DNA of 64,000 nucleotides from Citrobacter koseri ATCC BAA-895 (GTDB taxonomy: Bacteria; Pseudomonadota; Gammaproteobacteria; Enterobacterales; Enterobacteriaceae). Every line of letters begins with the position of its first letter. The stretch's first letter is position 1. Shown here one piece after another: positions 8,613 through 16,856 of this stretch. Made by a program: the position numbers and the translations under genes. The notes under the pieces are model-generated. The model saw nothing but the letters and a program-made list of their open reading frames with translations. It did no database searches and was not told the origin of the DNA. The stretch is taken from the NCBI RefSeq assembly GCF_000018045.1, contig NC_009792.1, positions 558,001-622,000 on the forward strand, read 5' to 3'.

Positions 8613-8645
8613 TTGCTAACTGATTTATAATTAATCAGTTAGCAA
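8613..8645. repeat. Perfect inverted repeat spanning the yejM stop
   Basis: TTGCTAACTGATT at 8613-8625 and its exact complement at 8633-8645 are separated by 7 bp; the yejM TGA is at 8637-8635. It would form a 13-bp stem at the 3' end of the yejL-yejM transcript. There is no following T-run on the minus strand. Confidence 0.75.
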
Positions 8646-10395
8646 TGAATCGTTTCTCGTCGGTCAGTACCTGCAACAACAGGCTCAGCTGCGGCTTCTG
8701 GTCTTTGATCTTCTCGCCGTGTAGATCGTACGTCTGATAGGTGCCGTTATTGTTCAGTACCAGCGTCATTTCCGGCGTGGTAATCGCCAGCGTACTGCCG
8801 TCCGCTGCGGTCACCCAGTAATGGCGGCGCGTGGCGTTGAACAGATCCTGTCCCTGCGAGTACTCATTGGCTGGCGTACTGACGTGCAACAGTCGCTGCA
8901 TCAGCGTCGTCATCAAATCCGTATGGTCGGTCAGAGTGTTGATTCGCTGCGCTGGCGTGCCCGGCCAGTGAATGATCAACGGCACTTGCAGATGGCCGCG
9001 AGACCAGGCGAAATGGCTCTCTTCCTGCGCTAACGGTACGCCGCGACCGCCCGTAATGATCACCACGGTGTTGTTGAGTTTCCCTGCGTCACGCAGTGCG
9101 CTGAGCACCCGGTTAATCTGGGCATCCACGTTCTCTGCGGCGCGGGCATACCGTTTCGCAAAGTCTTTCTGGTTGCTGTCGTCAACGTTTGTGCCGTTGA
9201 AGGAAACCCATGAGAACCAGCGGTTATCTTCCTGGGCGTAACGTCCTAACCAGTTAATCCACTGGCTCGCCGTCTGCTCGTCGGACTGCGTTTGCACGGT
9301 TGGCATGGAGAAGTCTGACAGCAGCGCCTGGCGGTAGAGCGGGCTGGTGAAGCCGTCAGAAGAGAATAGCCCTAACTGATAGCCTTGCTGGTTCAGCGCC
9401 GAGATCAGCGCGGCAGGCGTTCTGGTTGACAGAATACCGTCCATATAGCTGGGCGATACGCCATAGAACAGACCAAATATTCCATTGTCAGACGTGTTGC
9501 CTGAACTCATGTGGCGCGTGAACGACGTATTCTGTTCGGCGAATGCGGCCAACGCGGGCATCTGTTTTTCATAGCGGGAGTAATTCAGCGCGTCGACCGT
9601 AATTAACAGTACGTTCTGGCCGGTGCCCATGTCGCGATACTGCAAATCGCTCAGCGGATACTGAACGGAAACGGCTTCCGGGTTGCCTTGTTCCACCAGA
9701 CGGCGCTGATACTCCTGCGCATCCAGCAGACCGTGTTTTTCCAGAAAACGGCGCGCCGTCATCGGGTATGACAGCGGTAAATTCGCGCGCTGCATGGTGA
9801 TCGGGCGATAGAAGTTGGCGTCTGCCCAGATATACACCACATGCGAAGCGATAAATGAGACGAAAAAGAACGCGGCAAGCGGTTTGGCGAAATGGCGACG
9901 TCGCGTCAGGCTGCGCAGCTTTTGCCAGCTCCAGGTCGCAAACAGCATTTCGATTAACAGGATGACCGGCACGCTAATAAACATCAGTTGCCAGTCGCGC
10001 GCCATCTCGTTCTGATCGGGGTTAATGACCAGTTCCCAGACAATGGGATTCAGGTGCAGGTGGAAGCGGGTAAAAACTTCGCTGTCGATCAGCAACAGCG
10101 TCATGCCCGCCGTCGCCAGGATGGCTGACAAAAAACGCATCAGCCGCTGAGACATGACAATAAATGTCAGAGGAAACAGGATCAGCAGGTAGGCGGCGAA
10201 CACCAGAAAGCTGAAGTGCCCGACAATGCTCAGGTACGAGTAAATACGCCCTGCAAGCGTTGTCGGCCAGTCTGCGACAAACAGGTAACGGCTACCGAGC
10301 ACCATGGCCAGCAGAATGTTGAACAGTGCAAACCAGTGCCCCCAGCTAACCATCTGGGAGACTTTTTCACGGTAGCGCTGACGATGAGTTACCAT
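8635..10395 (-). CDS. yejM: YejM/LapC/PbgA, inner-membrane regulator of LPS synthesis
   Basis: 586 residues from the ATG at 10395 (MVTHRQRY start, the K-12 length); the frame is open further upstream but that part overlaps yejL spacing and lacks family similarity. Five N-terminal membrane helices (to about residue 190) precede a periplasmic alkaline-phosphatase/sulfatase-like domain. The protein is essential in E. coli: it senses LPS and restrains LapB/FtsH-driven proteolysis of LpxC, and it was also described as a cardiolipin-linked protein (PbgA). It lies 19 bp after yejL, likely cotranscribed. Its last codons lie in a perfect 13-bp inverted repeat. Confidence 0.95.
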   Translation of the reverse strand: MVTHRQRYREKVSQMVSWGHWFALFNILLAMVLGSRYLFVADWPTTLAGRIYSYLSIVGHFSFLVFAAYLLILFPLTFIVMSQRLMRFLSAILATAGMTLLLIDSEVFTRFHLHLNPIVWELVINPDQNEMARDWQLMFISVPVILLIEMLFATWSWQKLRSLTRRRHFAKPLAAFFFVSFIASHVVYIWADANFYRPITMQRANLPLSYPMTARRFLEKHGLLDAQEYQRRLVEQGNPEAVSVQYPLSDLQYRDMGTGQNVLLITVDALNYSRYEKQMPALAAFAEQNTSFTRHMSSGNTSDNGIFGLFYGVSPSYMDGILSTRTPAALISALNQQGYQLGLFSSDGFTSPLYRQALLSDFSMPTVQTQSDEQTASQWINWLGRYAQEDNRWFSWVSFNGTNVDDSNQKDFAKRYARAAENVDAQINRVLSALRDAGKLNNTVVIITGGRGVPLAQEESHFAWSRGHLQVPLIIHWPGTPAQRINTLTDHTDLMTTLMQRLLHVSTPANEYSQGQDLFNATRRHYWVTAADGSTLAITTPEMTLVLNNNGTYQTYDLHGEKIKDQKPQLSLLLQVLTDEKRFIAN

Positions 10396-10414
10396 AAATA
10401 GCCGTTCGTTTCCC

Positions 10415-10642
10415 TTAATGCGCTTTGTCGTCGTTAATTGAAGACTGTAATGCGCGGGCAAAAGAGTTCGCAATCGCCTGGCGTTGAGCCGGTGCGATGC
10501 TGGTGTTGATAAGGTTGGTGACCATGTTTCCCAGCACCATCAGGGAAAGGTCGGTCGGTGCCTTATGTTTTTCCAGTACGTTGAGCAGGTCACTCAGTAA
10601 TTGTTCAACGTGTTCGTCACTATAGCGGGAGTGTTGTGGCAT
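10415..10642 (-). CDS. yejL: YejL, small conserved UPF0352 (DUF1414) protein
   Basis: 75 residues from the ATG at 10642 (MPQHSRYSDE start); three extra codons upstream are possible. All-helical, charged, soluble protein of unknown function, strongly conserved in enterobacteria (motif KAPTDLSLMVLGNMVTN). First gene of the yejL-yejM pair and divergent from yejK. Confidence 0.9.
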   Translation of the reverse strand: MPQHSRYSDEHVEQLLSDLLNVLEKHKAPTDLSLMVLGNMVTNLINTSIAPAQRQAIANSFARALQSSINDDKAH

Positions 10643-10776
10643 AAATCGCAATCAGTTTGTTCATGAAAGGGCAACATATTACCGTAGCAACAGTTTTTTT
10701 TCTGCTTTTTTATCTCCTGTTGCGTCACCGCCCGTCAGGTGATTGAATACCGCCCGGTCATAAAGGAGAGTTTATC

Positions 10777-11784
10777 ATGAGTCTGGATATCAACCAGATT
10801 GCCCTGCACCAGCTTATCAAACGTGATGAGCAAAATCTTGAGCTGGTCTTGCGCGATTCATTACTGGAGCCGACAACCACCGTTGTCGATATGGTGGCTG
10901 AACTGCACCGGGTCTATAGCGCCAAGAACAAAGCGTACGGCCTGTTCAGCGAAGAGAGTGAACTGGCGCAAACGCTGCGGTTGCAGCGTCAGGGCGAGGA
11001 GGATTTTCTTGCCTTTAGCCGTGCGGCGACCGGCCGTTTACGCGATGAACTGGCGAAATACCCGTTTGCGGACGGCGGTATTGTCCTGTTCTGCCATTAC
11101 CGTTATCTGGCGGTGGAGTATCTGCTGGTGGCGGTGCTGAACAACTTAAGCAGCATGCGCGTGAATGAGAACCTGGATATCAACCCGACGCACTATCTGG
11201 ATATTAACCATGCGGATATTGTGGCGCGTATCGATTTGACCGAATGGGAAACGAACCCGGAATCCACCCGTTATCTGACCTTCCTGAAAGGCCGGGTAGG
11301 GCGCAAAGTGGCCGATTTCTTTATGGATTTCCTGGGCGCCAGCGAAGGGCTGAACGCGAAAGCGCAAAACCGGGGGCTGTTGCAGGCGGTGGACGATTTC
11401 ACCGCAGAAGCGCAGCTGGACAAAGCTGAACGTCAGAATGTCCGTCAGCAGGTGTACAGCTACTGCAATGAGCAATTGCAGTCTGGTGAAGAGATTGAGC
11501 TTGAATCGCTGTCGAAAGAGTTATCCGGCGTCAGCGAAGTCAGCTTCAGAGAATTTACCGCTGACAAAGGCTATGAGCTGGAAGAGAGTTTCCCGGCGGA
11601 CCGCAGCACGCTGCGTCAGCTGACGAAATATGCCGGGAGCGGCGGTGGGTTAACCATCAACTTCGACGCCATGCTGTTAGGTGAGCGGATTTTCTGGGAC
11701 CCGGCGACCGATACGCTGACGATCAAGGGAACGCCGCCAAACCTGCGCGATCAGCTCCAGCGTCGGACGTCCGGCGGTAATTAA
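10777..11784 (+). CDS. yejK: YejK/NdpA, nucleoid-associated protein
   Basis: 335 residues, start ATG 10777 preceded by AAGGAGAG at good spacing. Belongs to the 37-kDa nucleoid-associated protein family; cytoplasmic, no membrane segment. Known to co-purify with the nucleoid in E. coli and to interact with topoisomerases in later work; precise role is not visible from sequence. Divergent from yejL with a 134-bp promoter region, and followed by a REP-like stretch and a terminator shared with rplY. Confidence 0.94.
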   Translation: MSLDINQIALHQLIKRDEQNLELVLRDSLLEPTTTVVDMVAELHRVYSAKNKAYGLFSEESELAQTLRLQRQGEEDFLAFSRAATGRLRDELAKYPFADGGIVLFCHYRYLAVEYLLVAVLNNLSSMRVNENLDINPTHYLDINHADIVARIDLTEWETNPESTRYLTFLKGRVGRKVADFFMDFLGASEGLNAKAQNRGLLQAVDDFTAEAQLDKAERQNVRQQVYSYCNEQLQSGEEIELESLSKELSGVSEVSFREFTADKGYELEESFPADRSTLRQLTKYAGSGGGLTINFDAMLLGERIFWDPATDTLTIKGTPPNLRDQLQRRTSGGN

Positions 11785-11810
11785 CGGTTTTGACGTTATG
11801 TGTTGTAACG

Positions 11811-11848
11811 CCGGATAGCGGTGCAGGCACCTTATTCGGCTTACGGTT
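11811..11848. repeat. Degenerate REP-like sequence after yejK
   Basis: GCCGGATAGCGGTGC...GCACCTTATTCGGC resembles a REP unit with several changes; located between yejK and its terminator. Confidence 0.45.
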
Positions 11849-11869
11849 CATCGCCTTGTCGCGCACCAT

Positions 11870-11898
11870 AAAAAAACCCCGCCGTGGCGGGGTTTTTC
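11870..11898. terminator. Bidirectional terminator between yejK and rplY
   Basis: Stem AACCCCGCC/GGCGGGGTT with a 2-nt loop, flanked by A-run on the left and T-run on the right, so it can end yejK (+) and rplY (-). Confidence 0.92.
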
Positions 11899-11914
11899 TT
11901 CAACTTGTTGGCGA

Positions 11915-12199
11915 TTACGCGCGAACGAAGTCGATGTGAGTCAGCTTTGGCTTGAACGCGTGACGCTGTACAGCCTGAGCTTTAACTTTTACTTCTTTAC
12001 CGTCAACAACGATGGTCAGAACTTCGCTGTAGAACTCAGCTTTAGCTTGCATGTTCATAACCTGGTCGTGGTCCAGTTCGATAGCAATCGGGGCTTCAGC
12101 GCCACCGTAGATGATTGCCGGGAACTTGTTAGCGGCGCGCAGGCGGCGGCTCGCACCCTTACCCTGCTCTTTACGTACTTCTGCGTTGATAGTAAACAT
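11915..12199 (-). CDS. rplY: Ribosomal protein bL25
   Basis: 94 residues, the short single-domain L25 of enterobacteria (the longer CTC form has an extra C-terminal domain). Binds 5S rRNA loop E in the central protuberance of the 50S subunit. Single-gene unit on the minus strand with its own terminator. The roughly 100-nt leader (12200-12300) contains the stem CCTGTT/AACAGG at 12221-12246; autogenous control of rplY through its leader has been reported for E. coli, so this leader is the likely regulatory target. Confidence 0.97.
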   Translation of the reverse strand: MFTINAEVRKEQGKGASRRLRAANKFPAIIYGGAEAPIAIELDHDQVMNMQAKAEFYSEVLTIVVDGKEVKVKAQAVQRHAFKPKLTHIDFVRA

Positions 12200-12220
12200 T
12201 TAAATCTCTCTTAAATAATT

Positions 12221-12246
12221 CCTGTTACAGGCGACCCAGCAACAGG
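12221..12246 (-). promoter_or_regulatory. Stem-loop in the rplY 5' leader
   Basis: Inverted repeat CCTGTT/AACAGG flanking CAGGCGACCC-type loop sequence about 20 nt before the rplY start codon. Possible element of L25 autoregulation; assignment is inference from position. A TATAGA -10 candidate is at 12290-12285. Confidence 0.45.
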
Positions 12247-12323
12247 TAAGTGATCTGCTTTGCGTATGCAAAAGCGGGCGAGATTCTATACTCAAATGGC
12301 TATCACATCAATCAAAAGTACGA

Positions 12324-14084
12324 TTAACCGCGCAATTCATGTGCCCGCCGGAAGCGGCCTTCATAATCGAAGACTTTTTCGCGCACCTGCCAGTACTGAC
12401 CTTTCATGCGGGCGACGACAAAATCAGGGTGGCGAAGCAGCGCCTGTTGCGCCAGGATATCCGCCGCAGTAATCCAGCGTAACGGAATACCCGGCGTGCG
12501 GGTATGCGGGCGAATAAACAACTGTTCAAAGGCGGTGCGTTGAGCGGGCGTCTGCAATCGGAAGCGCTCACTCACATCGGCGCCGTCCTCATCGTAGTAG
12601 GTGATTTTCAGCCATTCGCCTTTCTCATCATGCCCGTGTTGTAACGCCATCCCGCTACAGCGCAATACCAGCGCATCTTTGAGTTTTAGCGCCGCTTTCA
12701 GCATATCGTCCGGGTCGACCAGAATCGTGTCGCACTCCCGGCAGCGCCGGGCGGCGATATCGTTTTCCGCGTTGCACTGCGGGCAGTTTTTAAAGCGGAA
12801 GCGAAAATCGCACTGTTCGCGATGCCCGTCATCATCTTCAAACCAGCCCTGGCAGCGGCGACCGAAATGCTCAATCAGCGTGCCGTCAGCGGTGGTTTTC
12901 CCCCAGAAGGTATTGGCGAACCCGCAGGCAGGGCAGAACACCTGCACGGGAACGTTGTCACTTTTGCCTTTTGGCGTGCCCACTTCCGGCGCATACAGAT
13001 CGTGCGGGTTTCCGGCATAGTCGAGGATCAGACAGTCAGTTTTTCCAGGCGCAAGCCGCAGACCACGCCCCACGATTTGTTGGTAAAGACTGACAGACTC
13101 TGTCGGGCGCAGGATAGCGATAAGATCGACATGCGGCGCGTCAAACCCGGTCGTCAGCACGGCGACGTTCACCAGGTAACGAAAGCGCTGGGCTTTGAAA
13201 TCGTTAATCATCACGTCGCGCTCTGCGCCCGGCGTGTCCCCGGTAATCAGCGCCGCATCATCGGCGGGCAGCAAACCCACAATCTCTTTGGCATGTTCGA
13301 CGGTGGCGGCGAAAATCATCACCCCTTTGCGGGTTTGGGCAAATTCAACAATCTGGCTGATGATGTGCGGGGTCACGCGCTGCTGCTTTTTCAGCTCGCG
13401 ATTGAGGTCAGCTTCGCTGAACAGGCCGTTACTCTGTGCCTGCAAGCGGCTAAAATCATACTGCACCACGGGCATATCCAGACGCTCCGGCGGCGTCAGA
13501 TAACCATGTTTAATCATGTAGCGCAGCGGTAACTCATAAATGCAGTCGCGAAAGAGCGCTTTTTCGTCGCCGCGCACTATGCCGTGGTAATGGAAATGAT
13601 AAATCCAGCCTTTGCCTAACCGGAAAGGGGTGGCCGTCAGGCCGAGCAGACGTAAGTGGGGATTCACTTTACTCAGGTGCGCCAGGATTTGCTGATACTG
13701 ACTCTCTTCATCGTCGCCGATGCGGTGACATTCATCGACAATCAACAGCGAAAACTCGCCCTGGAAGGCGTCAAGGTTACGGGCGACCGACTGCACGCTG
13801 CCAAACACCACCTTGCCGTGGCTCTCTTTACGCTTCAGACCGGCGGCGAAAATGTCGGCCTCCAGCCCCAGCGCGCAATATTTGGCATGGTTTTGCGCGA
13901 CCAGCTCTTTTACGTGCGCCAGCACCAGCACGCGCCCACGCGCCACTCGCGCCAGCTCGGCAATCACCAGACTTTTGCCTGCGCCGGTTGGCAGGACAAT
14001 CACGGCAGGCGTGCGGTGGCGGCGAAAATGGTTGAGCGTGGCATCCACGGCTTCTTGCTGGTAAGGGCGAAGTGTAAAAATCAT
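12324..14084 (-). CDS. radD: RadD (YejH), superfamily 2 DNA repair helicase-like ATPase
   Basis: 586 residues. Helicase motif I LPTGAGKS near residue 34, motif II DECH (VDECHRIGD), motif III LTATPF, motif VI QIVGRGLR, then a cysteine-rich zinc region (CPACG...CPQCN...CREC) around residues 380-440. RadD takes part in double-strand break repair and crossover template resolution with RecA in E. coli. Monocistronic on the minus strand and divergent from rsuA. Confidence 0.95.
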   Translation of the reverse strand: MIFTLRPYQQEAVDATLNHFRRHRTPAVIVLPTGAGKSLVIAELARVARGRVLVLAHVKELVAQNHAKYCALGLEADIFAAGLKRKESHGKVVFGSVQSVARNLDAFQGEFSLLIVDECHRIGDDEESQYQQILAHLSKVNPHLRLLGLTATPFRLGKGWIYHFHYHGIVRGDEKALFRDCIYELPLRYMIKHGYLTPPERLDMPVVQYDFSRLQAQSNGLFSEADLNRELKKQQRVTPHIISQIVEFAQTRKGVMIFAATVEHAKEIVGLLPADDAALITGDTPGAERDVMINDFKAQRFRYLVNVAVLTTGFDAPHVDLIAILRPTESVSLYQQIVGRGLRLAPGKTDCLILDYAGNPHDLYAPEVGTPKGKSDNVPVQVFCPACGFANTFWGKTTADGTLIEHFGRRCQGWFEDDDGHREQCDFRFRFKNCPQCNAENDIAARRCRECDTILVDPDDMLKAALKLKDALVLRCSGMALQHGHDEKGEWLKITYYDEDGADVSERFRLQTPAQRTAFEQLFIRPHTRTPGIPLRWITAADILAQQALLRHPDFVVARMKGQYWQVREKVFDYEGRFRRAHELRG

Positions 14085-14234
14085 GGTCTCACTACGATGA
14101 ACGGTACAGGGAATAGTATGCCATGAATCATTTCCCTTGAGCGATGGTTAGAGCCCGTTATACTGGATGGACAACGGCTTCATTTTTCGGGCGTTATGCC
14201 CGATTTCCGTATTATTACAGGCAAAATCAAACTC

Positions 14235-14933
14235 ATGCGACTTGATAAGTTTATCGCTCAGCAACTCGGCGTCAGCCGTGCTATTGCCGGGCGTGAGATT
14301 CGTAGTAACCGTGTTACCGTCGATGGCGAAATCATCCGAAACGCGGCGTTTAAACTCCTGCCAGAACATAATGTCGAGTACGATGGCAACACGCTGGTTC
14401 AGCAAAATGGCCCGCGCTACTTTATGCTTAATAAGCCTCAGGGCTATGTCTGTTCAACGGACGACCCGGATCATCCCACGGTACTCTATTTCCTTGATGA
14501 ACCTGTCGCGTACAAGCTGCATGCCGCCGGGCGGCTGGATATCGACACCACGGGGCTGGTGTTGATGACGGATGATGGCCAGTGGTCGCACCGGATCACC
14601 TCTCCGCGCCATCATTGTGAGAAAACCTATCTGGTCACGCTGGAATCGCCGGTAGCTGCGGATACCGCCGAACAGTTTGCCAAAGGCGTGCAACTGCATA
14701 ATGAGAAAGACCTCACCAAACCGGCCGTGCTGGAGGTGATCACCCCGACGCAGGTGCGTCTGACCATTAGCGAAGGGCGCTACCACCAGGTGAAGCGGAT
14801 GTTCGCTGCCGTGGGGAACCATGTTGTCGAACTGCACCGCGAACGCATCGGCGCAATTGTGCTGGATGACGACCTCGAACCTGGCGAGTATCGCCCGTTG
14901 ACCGAAGAAGAAATCGCCAGCGTCGGTTTATAG
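14235..14933 (+). CDS. rsuA: RsuA, 16S rRNA pseudouridine(516) synthase
   Basis: 232 residues from ATG 14235 (MRLDKFIAQQ start). N-terminal S4 RNA-binding domain (to about residue 60), then the TruB/RsuA fold with catalytic aspartate in GRLDIDTTG (near residue 102). Modifies U516 of 16S rRNA on an assembly intermediate. In-frame ATG at 14196 would add 13 residues not found in the family. Followed 49 bp later by bcr on the same strand. Interesting company: the psu genes that break down pseudouridine are also in this window but unlinked. Confidence 0.95.
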   Translation: MRLDKFIAQQLGVSRAIAGREIRSNRVTVDGEIIRNAAFKLLPEHNVEYDGNTLVQQNGPRYFMLNKPQGYVCSTDDPDHPTVLYFLDEPVAYKLHAAGRLDIDTTGLVLMTDDGQWSHRITSPRHHCEKTYLVTLESPVAADTAEQFAKGVQLHNEKDLTKPAVLEVITPTQVRLTISEGRYHQVKRMFAAVGNHVVELHRERIGAIVLDDDLEPGEYRPLTEEEIASVGL

Positions 14934-14982
14934 ACCCGGTGAGCCAGGCGCTTTACGTCCCGCTAAATTCAGGAGTTCATTT

Positions 14983-16173
14983 GTGACCACCCGGCAGCAC
15001 TCATCCTTTGCCATTGTTTTTATCCTTGGCCTGTTAGCCATGCTGATGCCGCTGTCGATTGATATGTATCTTCCGGCGCTGCCGGTGATTTCTGCCCAGT
15101 TTGGCGTACCGGCGGGCAGCGCGCAGATGACCCTCAGTACCTATATTCTGGGGTTCGCCGTGGGGCAGCTTATTTACGGCCCGATGGCGGACAGTCTCGG
15201 GCGCAAGCCGGTTATCCTCGGCGGGACGCTGGTGTTTGCGGCGGCGGCGGTGGCATGCGCGCTGGCGCAGACTATCGACCAGTTGATCATCATGCGTTTC
15301 TTCCACGGTCTTGCCGCCGCTGCGGCGAGCGTGGTGATCAATGCTCTGATGCGCGATATCTACCCGAAAGAAGAGTTCTCCCGCATGATGTCATTCGTCA
15401 TGCTGGTGACGACAATCGCGCCGCTGATGGCGCCGATTATTGGTGGGTGGGTTCTGGTGTGGTTGAGCTGGCATTACATCTTCTGGATTCTGGCGGTGGC
15501 GGCGATTCTGGCATCGGTGATGATCTTCTTGTTGATTAACGAGACGCTTCCCGTTGAACGCCGTCAGCCGTTCCATATTCGTACCACGATAGGGAACTTT
15601 GCCTCGCTGTTCCGACACAAACGCGTACTGAGCTATATGCTGGCCAGCGGATTTAGCTTTGCGGGAATGTTCTCGTTCCTCAGCGCCGGCCCGTTTGTGT
15701 ATATCGAGATTAACCATGTGTCGCCGCAGCATTTTGGCTATTACTTTGCGCTGAACATTGTGTTCTTGTTTGTGATGACCATTATCAACAGCCGCTTCGT
15801 GCGCCGGGTTGGGGCGTTGAATATGTTCCGTACCGGGTTATGGATTCAGTTTGTGATGGCGGCCTGGATGGTATTCAGCGCGCTGTTTGGCGTGGGCTTT
15901 TGGGCGCTGGTGGTTGGCGTCGCGGCGTTTGTCGGATGCGTTTCTATGGTCTCTTCAAACGCGATGGCCGTTATTCTGGATGAATTTCCGCATATGGCGG
16001 GCACCGCCTCGTCGCTGGCCGGTACGTTCCGGTTTGGCATTGGCGCGATTGTCGGGGCGCTGCTGTCGCTGGCAACCTTTACCTCCGCCTGGCCGATGAT
16101 TTGGTCGATTGCTTTCTGCGCAACCTGCTCCATTCTCTTCTATCTCTACGCCAGTCGCCCGAAAAAACGGTGA
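14983..16173 (+). CDS. bcr: Bcr, MFS drug/sulfonamide (bicyclomycin) efflux pump
   Basis: 396 residues, 12 membrane helices, starts at GTG 14983 behind AGGAG. MFS DHA1 family: motif A GPMADSLGRKPV after helix 2 and the family motif LAAAAASVVINA in helix 4. Exports bicyclomycin, sulfonamides and possibly dipeptides or cysteine. Probably transcribed with or after rsuA. Confidence 0.94.
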   Translation: MTTRQHSSFAIVFILGLLAMLMPLSIDMYLPALPVISAQFGVPAGSAQMTLSTYILGFAVGQLIYGPMADSLGRKPVILGGTLVFAAAAVACALAQTIDQLIIMRFFHGLAAAAASVVINALMRDIYPKEEFSRMMSFVMLVTTIAPLMAPIIGGWVLVWLSWHYIFWILAVAAILASVMIFLLINETLPVERRQPFHIRTTIGNFASLFRHKRVLSYMLASGFSFAGMFSFLSAGPFVYIEINHVSPQHFGYYFALNIVFLFVMTIINSRFVRRVGALNMFRTGLWIQFVMAAWMVFSALFGVGFWALVVGVAAFVGCVSMVSSNAMAVILDEFPHMAGTASSLAGTFRFGIGAIVGALLSLATFTSAWPMIWSIAFCATCSILFYLYASRPKKR

Positions 16174-16508
16174 TCTAATACACAACATGGAAGCTGGAAG
16201 GCTTCCTTTGTTGACGTACATCAACGTCAAATCCATCATTTTTTCCATTTATGTTTATTTTATGTAAAATCAATTTATGTAAAAAGTCACATCATTGTAG
16301 TTAAAAAGGTTGAGTTAGATCGCAGAAACGGGTACATATAGCCCGCAAATACGTCCGGCACTGGCAAAAAATATTTTAATAACGGGCTGTACAGGCCGCT
16401 CAGACCAGGGATGTAAGCGTTTTCGATCTGTTTAAGGACGGGTTGTCAATGATGTGTTAATATGGATGTAAATAAATTGTGAAGTGAATGTGCTTCCGGG
16501 GAAAGAAA
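16174..16508. other. AT-rich intergenic region upstream of yejG
   Basis: 335 bp without a gene between bcr and yejG. The first half is strongly AT-rich (ATGTAAAATCAATTTATGTAAAAAG near 16262-16286), consistent with promoter and H-NS-type sequence; the second half near 16390-16410 holds short GGGC.GTAC.GGCC complementary text but no strong stem and no intrinsic terminator for bcr that I can see. The length suggests a long yejG leader. Confidence 0.4.
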
Positions 16509-16853
16509 GTGACTACATTACAACTCTCAATCATTCATCGTTTACCGCAGAACTATCGGTGGTCAACGGGTTTTGCAGGTTCAAAAGTTGAACCGATTCC
16601 GCAAAACGGGCAGAACACAGAAAACAGTCTGGTGGCGCTTAAACTCCTGAGCCCCGATGGCGACAGCGCATGGCCGGTGATGCATACACTTAGCCAGGCG
16701 CTTAGCGACATCGAAGTGCCTTGCTCCGTTCTGGAGTGCGAAGGCGAGCCGTGCCTGTTTGTTAATCGTCAGGACGAATTTGCCGCGACCTGCCGCCTGA
16801 AAAATTTCGGCGTAGCGATAGCGGAACCCTTTTCGAACAACAATCCTTTTTGA
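16509..16853 (+). CDS. yejG: YejG, conserved small protein of unknown function
   Basis: 114 residues from GTG 16509 (VTTLQLSIIHRLPQNY start), matching the K-12 length; the frame opens at 16488 but those codons precede a GAAAGAAAG ribosome-binding region. Soluble, no membrane segment, two conserved cysteines close together (PCSVLECEGEPC). Known in E. coli as an induced protein in aminoglycoside-related studies, with a structure but no clear function. Convergent with yejF, stops 3 bp apart. Confidence 0.88.
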   Translation: MTTLQLSIIHRLPQNYRWSTGFAGSKVEPIPQNGQNTENSLVALKLLSPDGDSAWPVMHTLSQALSDIEVPCSVLECEGEPCLFVNRQDEFAATCRLKNFGVAIAEPFSNNNPF

Positions 16854-16856
16854 GCG

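Noticed and set aside
8275..8634. Remnant of yejO between narP and yejM
   Set aside because: Only the narP promoter, tRNA-Pro, its promoter and terminator are visible; no autotransporter-like coding text.
12822..13532. 236-codon open frame antisense to radD
   Set aside because: Shadow of the helicase gene; no ribosome binding site and no domain.
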